Part shown: positions 8,001-16,030 of the stretch, in pieces
How the letters are laid out: each line of letters opens with the position of its first letter
Position numbering within the stretch: the first letter of the stretch is position 1
Origin: Streptomyces triculaminicus
GTDB taxonomy: Bacteria; Actinomycetota; Actinomycetes; Streptomycetales; Streptomycetaceae
Assembly (NCBI RefSeq): GCF_017349075.1
Contig: NZ_JAFMOF010000002.1
Location: 1,612,001 to 1,676,000, forward strand
Length of the DNA: 64,000 bases
Direction of reading: 5' to 3'
Made by a program: the position numbers and the translations under genes
Notes under the pieces: model-generated
The model's database searches: none
Told to the model about the DNA's origin: nothing
The model's input: only the letters and a program-made list of their open reading frames with translations

Positions 8001-9030
8001 AGGGAAGGGGTTCCTGTTCAGAGCAGTAGGGAGAGAACGGGCAGACCAGGGCCCGTGTACGCCGACTGCGCACAGGAGAGTGTCACGGAGCCCAGGCCAT
8101 CGGGAACACCGTCTTCACAGCGGACAGCACAAGCCGCCTGTCAGCACAGGCGGGGGTCCGCGGGCAGAGCCCGGGAAGAACGGCTACTGGGCCTGGGATA
8201 TACGTCATCACCTCGAAGGACACGCACGCCCACAGAGGGCGGTAGAGGAACCCAGGCAGCATACTGCCCCGCTCTTGTACGCCGCGCCGGCGCGTACAGC
8301 CCTGCAGCGCTCGTTGTGCGCCGCTCCTGTGCGTCGATTACCTCTCGACACCGCACAGGAAAATCTATGTTCGCCGCAGTAGACATCGGGCGGTGGTGTG
8401 GTTATGGTTTCTCTCGTAGCCCGAAGAGATCGAAGGGCTCGGCAGAGACGAACTGCCGGGCAGCAGTACCGCAGTACCCGCAGTTGCAGTGCGCAGGACG
8501 GTGCGGTGACGGAGTTTCGAAGCCAGGTTGGTTGCAGGACGGCGACGGGACTGGTGACCGGACCGGGTGGCCCGCAGTGATCAGGGGCCGCTACTGGCAG
8601 TACCCAGCAGTGAAGTCAGTGAGCAGTACCTCGGTGAAGGCGTCGGCTGCGGACGCGCGCACCGGGAGGTTCGGCAGCGGGGTTCCAAGCCAGAGCAGAT
8701 GCAGGACGGGCAACGGGGCTGGCTGCCGAAACGTGGCGCTGGAAGAGGCCACGAGCAGTACGCAACACCGGCAGTACCCGCAGTTCGCAGTATCAGCAGT
8801 ACGCAGTCCCCCGCTTGGTAAGCAGTTGATCACCGAGAGAACGGAGGAACCAGGCGCCATCAGGATCGCCCGGACGCCACGCGGGTCCGGGTACCGCAGG
8901 ACATCGATGGTGAGGTGGTCTCCGGTCAAGCAACCGCGATCCCCGCACCCCCGACGAAGCTCAGGCCGGGTGGGCGGAAACAGAAGGCCGGCGCAGAACC
9001 AGGGCCGGCAGATGGTGTAGAAGTTCCTTC
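8001..9030. other. Long non-coding stretch between MFS and MerR-like genes
   Basis: About 1.03 kb without a convincing protein gene. Open frames exist on both strands (for example 7797-9020 +, 8591-9046 -), but they have no recognisable domains and odd composition. The left half probably holds the MFS promoter. The right half holds the CAGTAC repeat array (8461-8827) and ends at a very stable hairpin just before the MerR-like gene. It could encode an untranslated leader or small RNA, or be decayed mobile DNA. Confidence 0.5.
8461..8827. repeat. Degenerate CAGTAC-rich repeat array
   Basis: The motif GCAGTAC / CAGTACCC / GCAGT recurs in three clusters: 8461-8492, 8597-8630 and 8755-8827. Between clusters a longer unit repeats about 167 bp apart: 'GAAGCCAG' then 'TGCAGGACGG' near 8520-8545 and 'CAAGCCAG' then 'TGCAGGACGG' near 8687-8708. 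The array is therefore a diverged tandem repeat with a period of about 150-170 bp and an internal short repeat. It has no palindromic CRISPR-type repeat and no regular spacers. Possible roles are a binding-site array for a regulator (the MerR-like protein lies next to it) or a relic. Confidence 0.6.
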
Positions 9031-9061
9031 GGGGCCCGGGTGCCAATGGCGCCCGGGCCCC
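9031..9061 (+). terminator. Very stable GC hairpin before the MerR-like gene
   Basis: A 14-bp stem (9031-9044 against 9048-9061, one G-T wobble) closes on the three-base loop AAT. It lies 25 bases upstream of the ATG at 9087, between the repeat array and the ribosome binding site. It may terminate a transcript from the array, act as an attenuator or RNA thermosensor for the downstream gene, or mark an old insertion edge. No T-run follows, as is common in Streptomyces. Confidence 0.6.
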
Positions 9062-9086
9062 TCCACGCGTTCCACAGAGAGGTGCA

Positions 9087-9425
9087 ATGACAGCAGACGA
9101 CTCCTTCGGCCGTCTCGATGACGACGACTACCCCGCCTACACCATGGGCCGGGCCGCCGAGATACTCGGCACCACCCAGGGCTTCCTGCGCGCCATCGGC
9201 GAAGCCCGCCTCATCACCCCGCTGCGCTCGGCGGGCGGACACCGCCGCTACTCCCGCTACCAGCTGCGCATCGCCGCCCGAGCCCGCGAACTCGTCGACC
9301 AGGGCACCCCCATCGAGGCCGCCTGCCGCATCATCATCCTGGAAGACCAGCTCGAAGAGGCCCAGCGCATCAACGCCGAATACCGCAAGGCTGCCGGACC
9401 CTCGAACCCCACGGCCCCCACCTGA
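9087..9425 (+). CDS. Small MerR-family helix-turn-helix regulator
   Basis: A 112-residue protein. After a short acidic N terminus, residues 19-75 form a MerR-type winged helix: 'YTMGRAAEILGTTQGFLRAIGEARLITP' (helix-turn-helix) and 'RSAGGHRRYSRYQLRIAARARELVDQG' (wing, including the R-x-x-x-G-x-R-x-Y motif). A helix ending in 'LEDQLEEAQRINAEYRK' could dimerise it. There is no C-terminal ligand domain, so it is shorter than classical MerR proteins and resembles the small BldC-like/excisionase-like group. The ATG at 9087 follows AGAGAGGTG. It sits immediately downstream of the hairpin and repeat array and next to transposon relics. Confidence 0.85.
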   Translation: MTADDSFGRLDDDDYPAYTMGRAAEILGTTQGFLRAIGEARLITPLRSAGGHRRYSRYQLRIAARARELVDQGTPIEAACRIIILEDQLEEAQRINAEYRKAAGPSNPTAPT

Positions 9426-9544
9426 CCGGGCTGAGACACCAAGAGGCCCCTGCTCCTCATCGTCCTCGTCGAGCCCCAACCCGGCCGCGTCCGGATCGCG
9501 CAGCGGGCGCAGGGCACCGGCGGCCGGGGTGGAGGAGGTGAACC

Positions 9545-10080
9545 CTCCATCCCGTCCCGGTACGCCTGGTGGATGGTGCCGCGCTTGCCGTGGCACACGT
9601 CCCGGGCCAGCTTGTGGCAGGATTCCTGCACGGTGAGCTGCCGGTTCATCTGCCGGGGGTAGGTGTCATCGACCGGGTCGACCACCCGCGGCAGGTGCTC
9701 GGTCCTGGCGATCCGCCCGTACTCCGCGAACGCCGCACCCAGCGGAGTCGGGCCCCTCGCGTCACCCGGTTCCGCGCAAGCGGCTCCAGCACCCCGTACG
9801 TCCCCGTCTCCACGCCGGGCATGGTCGCCCGCGAGAACCGCTGGTCGTCCAGGTCCTTGAAACGGGGGCTGAAGTCATAGCCCAGGATCTTGTCGGTGGC
9901 CACCATCTCCGGCTTCACCCCGCCGTCGAGGTTCAGCAGGGCGTCCAGGGTGTGCAGGGCGGGAACGGGTCAGGGCCTCGTGGCCGGGGTTGGTGACCGG
10001 GGTCATGCCGATGTTGCACGCCTCCGAGACCAGCAGCGCGACCACCGAGGTGGTCAGGTCCTTCATAGCAGGGTTCCCAC
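9545..10080 (-). pseudogene. Tn3-family transposase relic
   Basis: Three minus-strand fragments in different frames read as consecutive pieces of the C-terminal half of a Tn3-family transposase. They are 'VSEACNIGMTPVTNPGHEAL' (about 10066-9980), 'YDFSPRFKDLDDQRF...PGVETGTYG' (about 9900-9780) and 'VDPVDDTYPRQMNRQLTVQE' through 'HQAYRDGME' (about 9685-9545). The last fragment stops before the normal C terminus, so the gene has frameshifts and both ends missing. No Tn3 terminal repeats are visible to me. It indicates an old transposon insertion beside the MerR-like gene. Confidence 0.85.
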
Positions 10081-10191
10081 CGCGCCGAACCGGGGCAGCA
10101 GGAGTGCATAGTGCCGACGGAGCCGGTCGTGGCCATCCGGCAGACCGCAGACCACGTCTGAGGCTGACGCGAGGAGCGCAGGGCGGTAGGT

Positions 10192-10230
10192 GGTCCTCGC
10201 CCGTGAAGGGCAAGTTCACGGGCGAGGACC
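10192..10230. terminator. Strong inverted repeat, 16-bp stem
   Basis: Bases 10192-10207 pair perfectly with 10215-10230 (arm ending CGCCCGTGAA) around a seven-base loop. The hairpin lies 12 bases left of the IS element, between it and the Tn3 relic. It looks like a factor-independent terminator of the Streptomyces type (no T-run). Which original gene it served cannot be told because of the insertions. Confidence 0.65.
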
Positions 10231-10242
10231 GAGCCGGGACTA

Positions 10243-10258
10243 GGGTCCGTCTTCAAAT
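10243..10258 (+). repeat. Left terminal inverted repeat of the IS5 element
   Basis: GGGTCCGTCTTCAAAT, the exact reverse complement of the right end. TA immediately outside is the presumed target duplication. Confidence 0.92.
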
Positions 10259-10267
10259 GGTCGTTCG

Positions 10268-11148
10268 ATGGTGGATCATGGTGTCGTGATTCGACGTCAT
10301 GAACTGACCGACTCCGAGTGGGAGTTACTGGCTCCGCTGATACCGAGTGCCAGCAGAGGCCGGCCTCGGACCGAGGACCGCAGGGTCATCAACGGGATGG
10401 TCTACAAGATCCGGACCGGGGTCTCCTGGCGTGACCTGCCAGAACGCTACGGCCCGTGGAAGACGGTCTACACTCGCTTCCGCCGCTATGCCATCGACGG
10501 CGTGTTCACCCGGGCCCTGCAACGGATCCAGGCCCGTGCCGACGCCGCTGGTGACATCGACTGGCTGGTCCAGATCGACTCCACCATCGTCCGCGCCCAC
10601 CAGCACGCCGCCGCCACCGGCCGAAAAGGGGGAGGCACCGGACGGACGAACCGGACGATCACGCCCTCGGCCGATCCCGGGGAGGCCTGACCAGCAAAAT
10701 CCACCTCGCCTGCGACGGCCGCGGCCGCCCCCTGGCCATCCTGCTCACTCCGGGCCAACGACACGACGGCATCTGCGCACGCCCCCTGCTCGAACGCATC
10801 CGAGTGCCCCGTACCGGACCAGGCCGGCCCCGCTGCCGCCCAGATCACGTGATCGCAGACAAGGCCTACAGTTCACGCGGCTTCCGCGCCTACCTGCGTA
10901 AACGCGGCATCGGACACACGATCCCGGAGAAGAACGACCAGAAGCGGCACCGCCGAAACCGAGGCCGACGAGGCGGCCGGCCGACAAGCTTCAACAGCGA
11001 GATCTACCGCCGCCGCAACACCGTCGAACGCTGCTTCAACCAACTCAAAGGCTTCCGCGGCATCGCCACCCGCTACGAGAAGACCGCCACCTCCTACGAA
11101 GCAGCAGTCACACTCGCATCACTCCTGCTCTGGGCAAGATCAATTTGA
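10268..11148 (+). CDS. IS5-family transposase (ORF A + ORF B, -1 frameshift)
   Basis: ORF A (10268-10690, 140 codons) carries the N-terminal DUF4096-type domain ('LTDSEWELLAPLIP', 'NGMVYKIRTGVSWRDLPE') and the first catalytic Asp in 'WLVQIDSTIVRAHQ'. The rest lies in the -1 frame: 'DDHALGRSRGGLTSKIHLA', 'HVIADKAYSSRGFRAYL' with the second Asp, and 'RRNTVERCFNQLKGFRGIATRYEK' with the Glu. The two frames join at the slippery run A AAA GGG GG at 10624-10632, which makes a fused DDE transposase of about 293 residues. Such programmed slippage is known in this group. An internal GTG at 10283 is an alternative start. Confidence 0.9.
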
Positions 11149-11158
11149 AGACGGACCC
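11143..11158 (-). repeat. Right terminal inverted repeat of the IS5 element
   Basis: ATTTGAAGACGGACCC on the plus strand, a perfect complement of the left end, followed by TA at 11159-11160. Confidence 0.92.
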
Positions 11159-11166
11159 TAGTTGGT

Positions 11167-11191
11167 CCGCCCCTAGTCCTTCTGGGGGCGG
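11167..11191 (-). terminator. Hairpin downstream of the 29-residue gene
   Basis: CCGCCCC (11167-11173) pairs with GGGGCGG (11185-11191) around an 11-base loop, six bases past the stop of the small gene on the minus strand. It is a plausible terminator for that short transcript. Confidence 0.45.
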
Positions 11192-11196
11192 GCTGG

Positions 11197-11286
11197 TCAC
11201 CGGCCCCGCATCCGCATCCACCTCGACAGTTCCCGGATCACCGAGGCGACCCGTTCGTGCAGAGGCTTCTTGCGGTGGCGTCCCAT
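11197..11286 (-). CDS. Conserved very small basic protein (29 aa), paralogue 1
   Basis: A 30-codon frame starts at the ATG at 11286 behind GGGAGGGG, an almost ideal ribosome binding site, and ends in TGA at 11197-11199. The peptide begins MGRHRKKPLHERV, continues with a short amphipathic stretch containing RELSRWM and ends in MRGR. It is strongly positively charged. A second copy at 19972-20055 shares the start, the RHRKKPL block, the ER, RE and RWM residues and the same ribosome binding site, which is good evidence that both are real genes. I recognise no function; candidates are a nucleic-acid- or ribosome-binding peptide or a small toxin. Confidence 0.7.
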   Translation of the reverse strand: MGRHRKKPLHERVASVIRELSRWMRMRGR

Positions 11287-11362
11287 GGACGCTCCCCTCC
11301 CACAGGTGCGGCCATTGCCGCTCGAGCAAGCACCGCTGCATGCTGATGGGCGTGGCAGGAGG

Positions 11363-11404
11363 GCGGTGGCGTGGCCCCTCCCCCAAGAGAGGCCACGCCA
11401 CCGC
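11363..11404 (-). terminator. Terminator of the secreted protein gene at 11461
   Basis: A perfect 14-bp stem (11363-11376 with 11391-11404, arm GCGGTGGCGTGGCC) closes on a 14-base loop, starting about 57 bases after the stop of the minus-strand gene. Confidence 0.75.
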
Positions 11405-11460
11405 GGTCGGACAAGGGTCAGGTCAGGGCGTCAAGCGCCCGGGTACCTGATGGAGGTGCG

Positions 11461-11904
11461 TCAGCCGGCCCACGCCTCGATCTTGGTGGCCTTGCTGCCC
11501 TTGATGGTGAACTTGATGACGTCGCCCTGCCTGGCGGCCACGGTGGAGTAGTTCTTCTTGCCGTTGCAGCTGGCCTTCACGGAGTCCTTCTTGTTCTGAC
11601 TCACGTTGCGCACCTCCAGGGACATCGAGCCCTTCCCCGTGCAGCTGATGGCCCCGCGAGCCATGGTCAGCCCGCCGCCGGGCTGCTGGTGCCCGGAGGA
11701 GTCCCAGCGGTGGTTGTGCGACCGGAGGTAGGCCTGGCTGATGTCGACAGGGCCCCACTGGCGGTACCAGCGCTCCTGGACCTGGGGTGCGGTCACGGTG
11801 GTGTCGGACGCCGGAGCGGCGGTGGCGGCCGGTGCCGCCAGCGCCAGCCCTCCGCCCAGTGCGGCGGTCACGGCCACGGCGGCGATGTTCCTGCGTACGT
11901 TCAT
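11461..11904 (-). CDS. Small secreted protein, unknown function
   Basis: A 147-residue protein with a clear Sec signal: the basic start 'MNVRRNIAAV', a hydrophobic Ala/Val/Leu core and an Ala-x-Ala cleavage area near residue 30. The mature part has two Cys residues that could form a disulfide ('AISCTGKGSM', 'VKASCNGKKN') and several short beta-strand-like segments. I recognise no domain. The ATG at 11904 follows GGAGGAA at a good distance. It is probably a single-gene unit closed by the hairpin at 11363-11404. Small exported proteins of this size are numerous in this window. Confidence 0.8.
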   Translation of the reverse strand: MNVRRNIAAVAVTAALGGGLALAAPAATAAPASDTTVTAPQVQERWYRQWGPVDISQAYLRSHNHRWDSSGHQQPGGGLTMARGAISCTGKGSMSLEVRNVSQNKKDSVKASCNGKKNYSTVAARQGDVIKFTIKGSKATKIEAWAG

Positions 11905-12193
11905 GAGGTGGATTCCTCCCCGTTGACGAGTCCGTTGGTGAGTGGTGGTGCGACGGGCGGCGCGGGGTGGACCGCACCGCCCGTCGGCTTGCGGGAACGA
12001 CTCTGCTGCGCCGCGTCCACGCCTGCCAACGGATCTCGAGGAGTCGGGCCATCGTGGGACGTCCCACGCTCTGACCTGCGGAGACGTGGGATCCATCGAG
12101 GCTCTCGTGGGACGGGTGGGACGGACTCCGTATGGACCGGCCGGCTTCCCGGTGCGCTTGTCCGTCACCTCGGCACCGCACTACGGTGCCGAG

Positions 12194-12850
12194 GTGGATC
12201 TCTTCTCGCGCTCTTGGACGGCGTTGCGCACAGCGGTCGCCGAACTCTCGGACGAGGACTTCGCACAGCCGTCCGGCTGTACCGGCTGGCTCGTGCGCGA
12301 CCTGGTGTGCCATCTGGTCATCGACGCTCAGGACGTCCTGATCACCCTCGTGACCCCCGCCGAAGGGGAACCGACCTGCGACGCGGTGACCTACTGGACC
12401 GTCGCCGAAACACCACCGACCGGCGACGACCCGCTCGACGCGCTGATCGTCCGCCTGGCCGCCGCGTACCAGGAGCCTTGGCTGCTCAAGTTCCACCTCG
12501 ACGACGTCGGCTCCGCCGCCGGCCGCGCCGCCGAACTCGCCGACCTGCACCTACGGGTCGGCACCCGCGACGAGGTCCTCACCGCGGGCGACTACCTCTC
12601 GGCGTACGTCCTGGAGTGGACCCTGCACCACCTTGACCTGGTCGCCCACCTCCCCGACGCGGCACAACCGCCCGCGGAAGGGCTCGCCCGGTCCCGCGAA
12701 ATGCTCGAGAAGATCGCCGGGAGCGCGTTCCCCGCGTCGTTCTCCGACAAGGACGCGCTGCTGGTCGGCACCGGGCGGCGTGCCCCGACCGACGCGGAGA
12801 ACGCCGAACTGGGCGCGCTGGCCGCGAAGCTTCCCCTCGTCATCGGCTGA
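12194..12850 (+). CDS. Mycothiol-dependent maleylpyruvate isomerase-type (DinB-like) protein
   Basis: About 218 residues. The N-terminal four-helix MDMPI/DinB-like domain is recognised from 'WTALRTAVAELSDEDFAQPS', 'CTGWLVRDLVCHLVIDAQDV' and 'SAYVLEWTLHHLDLVAH'. The conserved His residues in CHL and HHLDLVAH are the likely metal ligands. Relatives use mycothiol, the actinobacterial thiol, or bind a divalent metal; the actual reaction of this member is unknown. The frame is open far upstream (from 11942) and no ribosome binding site decides the start; GTG at 12194 matches where homology begins, and a TTG or GTG 15-50 codons earlier is possible. Confidence 0.75.
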   Translation: MDLFSRSWTALRTAVAELSDEDFAQPSGCTGWLVRDLVCHLVIDAQDVLITLVTPAEGEPTCDAVTYWTVAETPPTGDDPLDALIVRLAAAYQEPWLLKFHLDDVGSAAGRAAELADLHLRVGTRDEVLTAGDYLSAYVLEWTLHHLDLVAHLPDAAQPPAEGLARSREMLEKIAGSAFPASFSDKDALLVGTGRRAPTDAENAELGALAAKLPLVIG

Positions 12851-12975
12851 CCGCCGACTGCCGACGTGCTGGCGTCGCGAAACCCACAGGCGTACGCCCG
12901 TTGCATCTGTTCAGCAGCGGACCAGAGCCTGGCATGTAATAGGCGCTAGCCGTACGTGCTCCTATACTGCGGCAG

Positions 12976-13425
12976 ATGCAGTCCATAACGATCAAGAGAG
13001 CCGCTGCACAGGATGCGGAGCGCCTCACCGCCCTGGTCCAGGAGTCCGGTGCGTATGAGGGGAAGTACGCCTCGATCATCTCCGGTTACCGGGTCACCGC
13101 CGACTACATCGCCCAGCACGGGGTTTTCGTGGCCGTCGATACAGTCGAGCGGCTTCTGGGCTTCTACGCCCTGGTGTTGGAGCCACCGGAGCTGGATTTG
13201 GCGTTCGTGGCGGATGACGCGCAGGGAAGAGGCGTCGGTCGGCTCCTCATAGAGCACATGATCGGCCAGGCCAGGGAGGCCGGCCTGGCCGATGTGCGGG
13301 TGGTCTCTCATCCTCCGGCCGAGGAGTTCTACCGGCGTCTTGGCGCCGAGCGGGTGGGAATGGTTGCGCCGGCGCCACCGAAGGTTGCCTGGGAACGCCC
13401 TGAACTGCGGTTCGTTACCGTCTGA
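12976..13425 (+). CDS. GNAT family N-acetyltransferase
   Basis: A 149-residue single-domain acetyltransferase. The acetyl-CoA-binding motif A is 'DAQGRGVGRLLIEHMIGQAR' (Q/R-x-x-G-x-G/A type), preceded by 'LDLAFVADD' and followed by 'EFYRRLGAERVG', the typical motif B loop. It would transfer an acetyl group from acetyl-CoA to an amine; the acceptor cannot be inferred. ATG at 12976. No operon partner: the next gene starts 132 nt downstream and is of a different type. Confidence 0.88.
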   Translation: MQSITIKRAAAQDAERLTALVQESGAYEGKYASIISGYRVTADYIAQHGVFVAVDTVERLLGFYALVLEPPELDLAFVADDAQGRGVGRLLIEHMIGQAREAGLADVRVVSHPPAEEFYRRLGAERVGMVAPAPPKVAWERPELRFVTV

Positions 13426-13556
13426 CAAGGTGCGGTGCGAAGAGCGCCGCACCCAACCAGCGCCCAAGATACGCCGGTTCACTCAACGCTCCCTGGGAAC
13501 AGAGAACCGAAAGCCGCCGCTGTGACCGCGGCCACCCCCAGGTCGTTACGCTCTGT

Positions 13557-15971
13557 ATGCGCTGGCGATGGATGGTGACCTGGGCGCTGTGCGCCGCGGT
13601 CATGTGTGGGTTGTTGTTGGTGTGGCCGCTGCGCGATCCCGCCCGGATATCCGCCGCGGCCGCGGTGCTGAGCGCTGTCGTCGCCCTGTTCGGAGTGCTG
13701 TCCGTGTGGGCCTGGCGCGCCGGCCGGGGACGTGTGCACTCCAGCAGTGGACAAGCCGCGGACGCCGTCGAGGTGTTGGCTCGTACGGTCCGTCGGCAGT
13801 GGGAGGAAGAGGCGATCCTCCGGCAGCTGTACGACCCGGCGCCGCTGCCGCTGGCCTGGTCGGACTGTTCCCACCCGGGAGTGTCCGACCACCGTCAGCT
13901 GGTGGGCACGGCAGTGGTCTGCCGGGCCGGTGACCCGCAGGAGCTGGCCGCGGCGTTCGGTTCGCTTCCGCGTCGGCGCCTGGTGGTACTGGGGGCGGGA
14001 GGATCGGGGAAGACGACCTTCACCGTACTGCTCCTGCTCGCGCTGCTGCGCACGCGCACCACCGACGATCCGGTGCCGGTGCTCTTCTCGCTGTCCTCTT
14101 TCGATCCCGCGCGCGAGAGCGCCAGGAACTGGCTGCGCCGCCGCATCGCCGCGGACTACCCGGCGATAGCCGACACCGAGACCTACGGTGCCAGCGTCAT
14201 CGAGGACCTCCTCACCGAGCACCGCCTGATCCCCGTACTCGACGGCCTCGACGAGCTCCCCGAACGACGCCGGGCAGCAGCCCTGGCCTCCCTCAACGAC
14301 ACCCTGCCCTCCGACGCCCCTCTCGTCCTCACCTGCCGCACCGCCGACTACGTGCGAGCGGTGACGGAAAGCGGCATCCTGACCGGGGCGGCGGTCCTGG
14401 AGCCCGCGCCCGTACGCACCAGCGATGCCCTCGCTCTCTTGCGGCTTGCCACGCCACCGGAGTCCGGTCGTCAGCACGGCTGGAACGCCCTGGCAGAGCA
14501 CCTCGACCACCATCCGCAGGCCCCTGCCGCCCAGGCACTGACGAGCCCTCTGATGGTGGCCCTGGCCCGGTCCGTCTATGCCGACAACGACGGTGATCCC
14601 GCCGAACTCGTCGACACCCGAAGCTTCTCCACACCCGCCGACATCGAGCGCCACCTCCTCGGCGCGCTGGTCCCGACCCTCTACCGCCGAGCCCGGCGAC
14701 AGAGCCCCACCCGCAGCTGGGATCCCCGGCAGGCCCAGGGCTATCTCGCTCATCTCGCGGCGGGGATGCACGCGCAGGGCACCTACGACCTGATGTGGTG
14801 GCAGCTGTACCGGTGGACTCCGGCTCTCGCCGGACCATGGCGGCGTGCATGGACGTGGACCTCGATCGCCTGCGCCGGACTGCTGCTGGCCACGTCATTC
14901 CTGGTGATGGTCCAGGACGTTCCCTCGTGGCCGGAGGCCCTGCGGTGGTTCCCCCAGTCGGTACTCGAGTCCTTTGTCTTCGTTCCCGTGCTGGCCCTCA
15001 GCGGCCTGATCGCCACACGGGAACGCAGCCTGCCCCGTGCGTCCGCCGTGGCCGCCGTCATCTCCCTGTCCGGTGGCCTCGCGCTTCCGCCGTCGACGTG
15101 GTGGTACTACCGCGGCGCTTCCGGACCGGTGCTCGTAGCCTCCATAGGCTTCCTCTGCTTCAGCCTGTGGCTCGTCATGCTGGGCGCCGGGCTGCCCTCG
15201 CCTCCTCGTACGCCGAGCCGCAGCAGCCCTGCCCGGCGTCACTGGGGCAGGCAGGCGATCCGCGCGCTCGTACTCGTCGTCGGCGTCGCCGTCATCAGTG
15301 TGACCGTTTTCGCCAGTTATACGATCGCGGGGTACGAGGCGGTCCTTCCGCTCGGGACCGTGCCGTGGGGCCTGGTGATCGGCACCGTGGCGGGCGTGAG
15401 CCTGGCCGCCCTGGACTGGGTCCGGGATCCGTCCACCGCTGACGATGTGGCGACGGCCGCGTCCTCCGTTCAAGCGGATCGCCTTGTTTCGCTGATCAGC
15501 GGAGCGGCCTGCGCGGTGGTCTTCGTCATTCCCGACGCCGCCATGCGGGCCGTGCCCTGGGTTCCGGCCGATCCTCTGCGCACCACCATGTTCGCGGCGG
15601 TCGTCGGCCTTTTCCACGGTGGCATCATGGGTTTCGTGGTCGCCTTGGCCGCTCACTCCTGGCCCCACTACACCGTCGCCCGCCTGCTCCTCGCCGCGCG
15701 CGGCAAGCTCCCCTGGCGGCTGCAGGCGTTCCTCGCCGACGCACACCGGCTCGGGATCCTCCGCCAGGTCGGCCCCGGCTACCAGTTCCGCCACGCCCGC
15801 CTCCAGCAGCACCTCGCCACCCACCCCGGGCTCCCCGCCCCCGAACACCTCAGCGGCCGGATCGTCCCAGCCCCGCGCCGGCGACCACCACGTGACGTGA
15901 GGTCAGGAAATCGGTCGGCCCGGGCCCGTGACCGTTCCCCGCTGATGCCGGTTAGGCACCGGGTGCCTTGA
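13557..15971 (+). CDS. Membrane-anchored NACHT-domain NTPase
   Basis: An 804-residue protein. Two N-terminal hydrophobic helices (about residues 8-52) precede a cytosolic NACHT P-loop domain: Walker A 'VLGAGGSGKTTFTVLLLL' near residues 145-160, 'VLFSLSSFD', Walker B 'HRLIPVLDGLDELPERRR' with the double acidic NACHT-type signature, and 'LVLTCRTADYVRAV' as sensor. The C-terminal half holds about eight further membrane segments and a short soluble end ('RQVGPGYQFRHARLQQHLATHP') typical of this family in actinomycetes. NACHT proteins are STAND NTPases used in signalling and anti-phage defence; this membrane-embedded form is common in Streptomyces, but its task is unknown. It stands alone in front of an ABC exporter, about 60 nt away. 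Confidence 0.87.
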   Translation: MRWRWMVTWALCAAVMCGLLLVWPLRDPARISAAAAVLSAVVALFGVLSVWAWRAGRGRVHSSSGQAADAVEVLARTVRRQWEEEAILRQLYDPAPLPLAWSDCSHPGVSDHRQLVGTAVVCRAGDPQELAAAFGSLPRRRLVVLGAGGSGKTTFTVLLLLALLRTRTTDDPVPVLFSLSSFDPARESARNWLRRRIAADYPAIADTETYGASVIEDLLTEHRLIPVLDGLDELPERRRAAALASLNDTLPSDAPLVLTCRTADYVRAVTESGILTGAAVLEPAPVRTSDALALLRLATPPESGRQHGWNALAEHLDHHPQAPAAQALTSPLMVALARSVYADNDGDPAELVDTRSFSTPADIERHLLGALVPTLYRRARRQSPTRSWDPRQAQGYLAHLAAGMHAQGTYDLMWWQLYRWTPALAGPWRRAWTWTSIACAGLLLATSFLVMVQDVPSWPEALRWFPQSVLESFVFVPVLALSGLIATRERSLPRASAVAAVISLSGGLALPPSTWWYYRGASGPVLVASIGFLCFSLWLVMLGAGLPSPPRTPSRSSPARRHWGRQAIRALVLVVGVAVISVTVFASYTIAGYEAVLPLGTVPWGLVIGTVAGVSLAALDWVRDPSTADDVATAASSVQADRLVSLISGAACAVVFVIPDAAMRAVPWVPADPLRTTMFAAVVGLFHGGIMGFVVALAAHSWPHYTVARLLLAARGKLPWRLQAFLADAHRLGILRQVGPGYQFRHARLQQHLATHPGLPAPEHLSGRIVPAPRRRPPRDVRSGNRSARARDRSPLMPVRHRVP

Positions 15972-16030
15972 ATTCGGTGCACTTCACCCACCAGGGGAGC
16001 CTTTAACCCGTCATGGGAGGGAGATCAATC

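Larger units (their letters stand above)
10243..11158 (+). mobile_element. Complete IS5-family insertion sequence (916 bp)
   Basis: Perfect terminal inverted repeats of 16 bp (GGGTCCGTCTTCAAAT at 10243-10258 and its complement at 11143-11158) flank a two-frame DDE transposase. The element is bordered on both sides by TA (10241-10242 and 11159-11160); the symmetry extends to ACTAG / CTAGT, so the target was TA or CTAG, typical of the IS427/IS5 group. Both ends and both reading frames look intact, so it may be active. It inserted between the strong hairpin at 10192 and the small gene at 11197. Confidence 0.93.

Noticed and set aside
8461..8827. CRISPR array
   Set aside because: Repeats are short, diverged and irregularly spaced, with no constant repeat-spacer pattern and no cas genes nearby.
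7797..9020. 407-codon plus-strand frame across the CAGTAC array
   Set aside because: It begins inside the MFS gene, crosses the repeat array, has no domain and no ribosome binding site.
8591..9046. 151-codon minus-strand frame in the array region
   Set aside because: Odd composition with no recognisable fold; better explained as chance in high-GC DNA.
11461..12168. 235-codon start for the secreted protein
   Set aside because: The signal peptide and ribosome binding site place the start at 11904; the longer form adds a non-signal leader.
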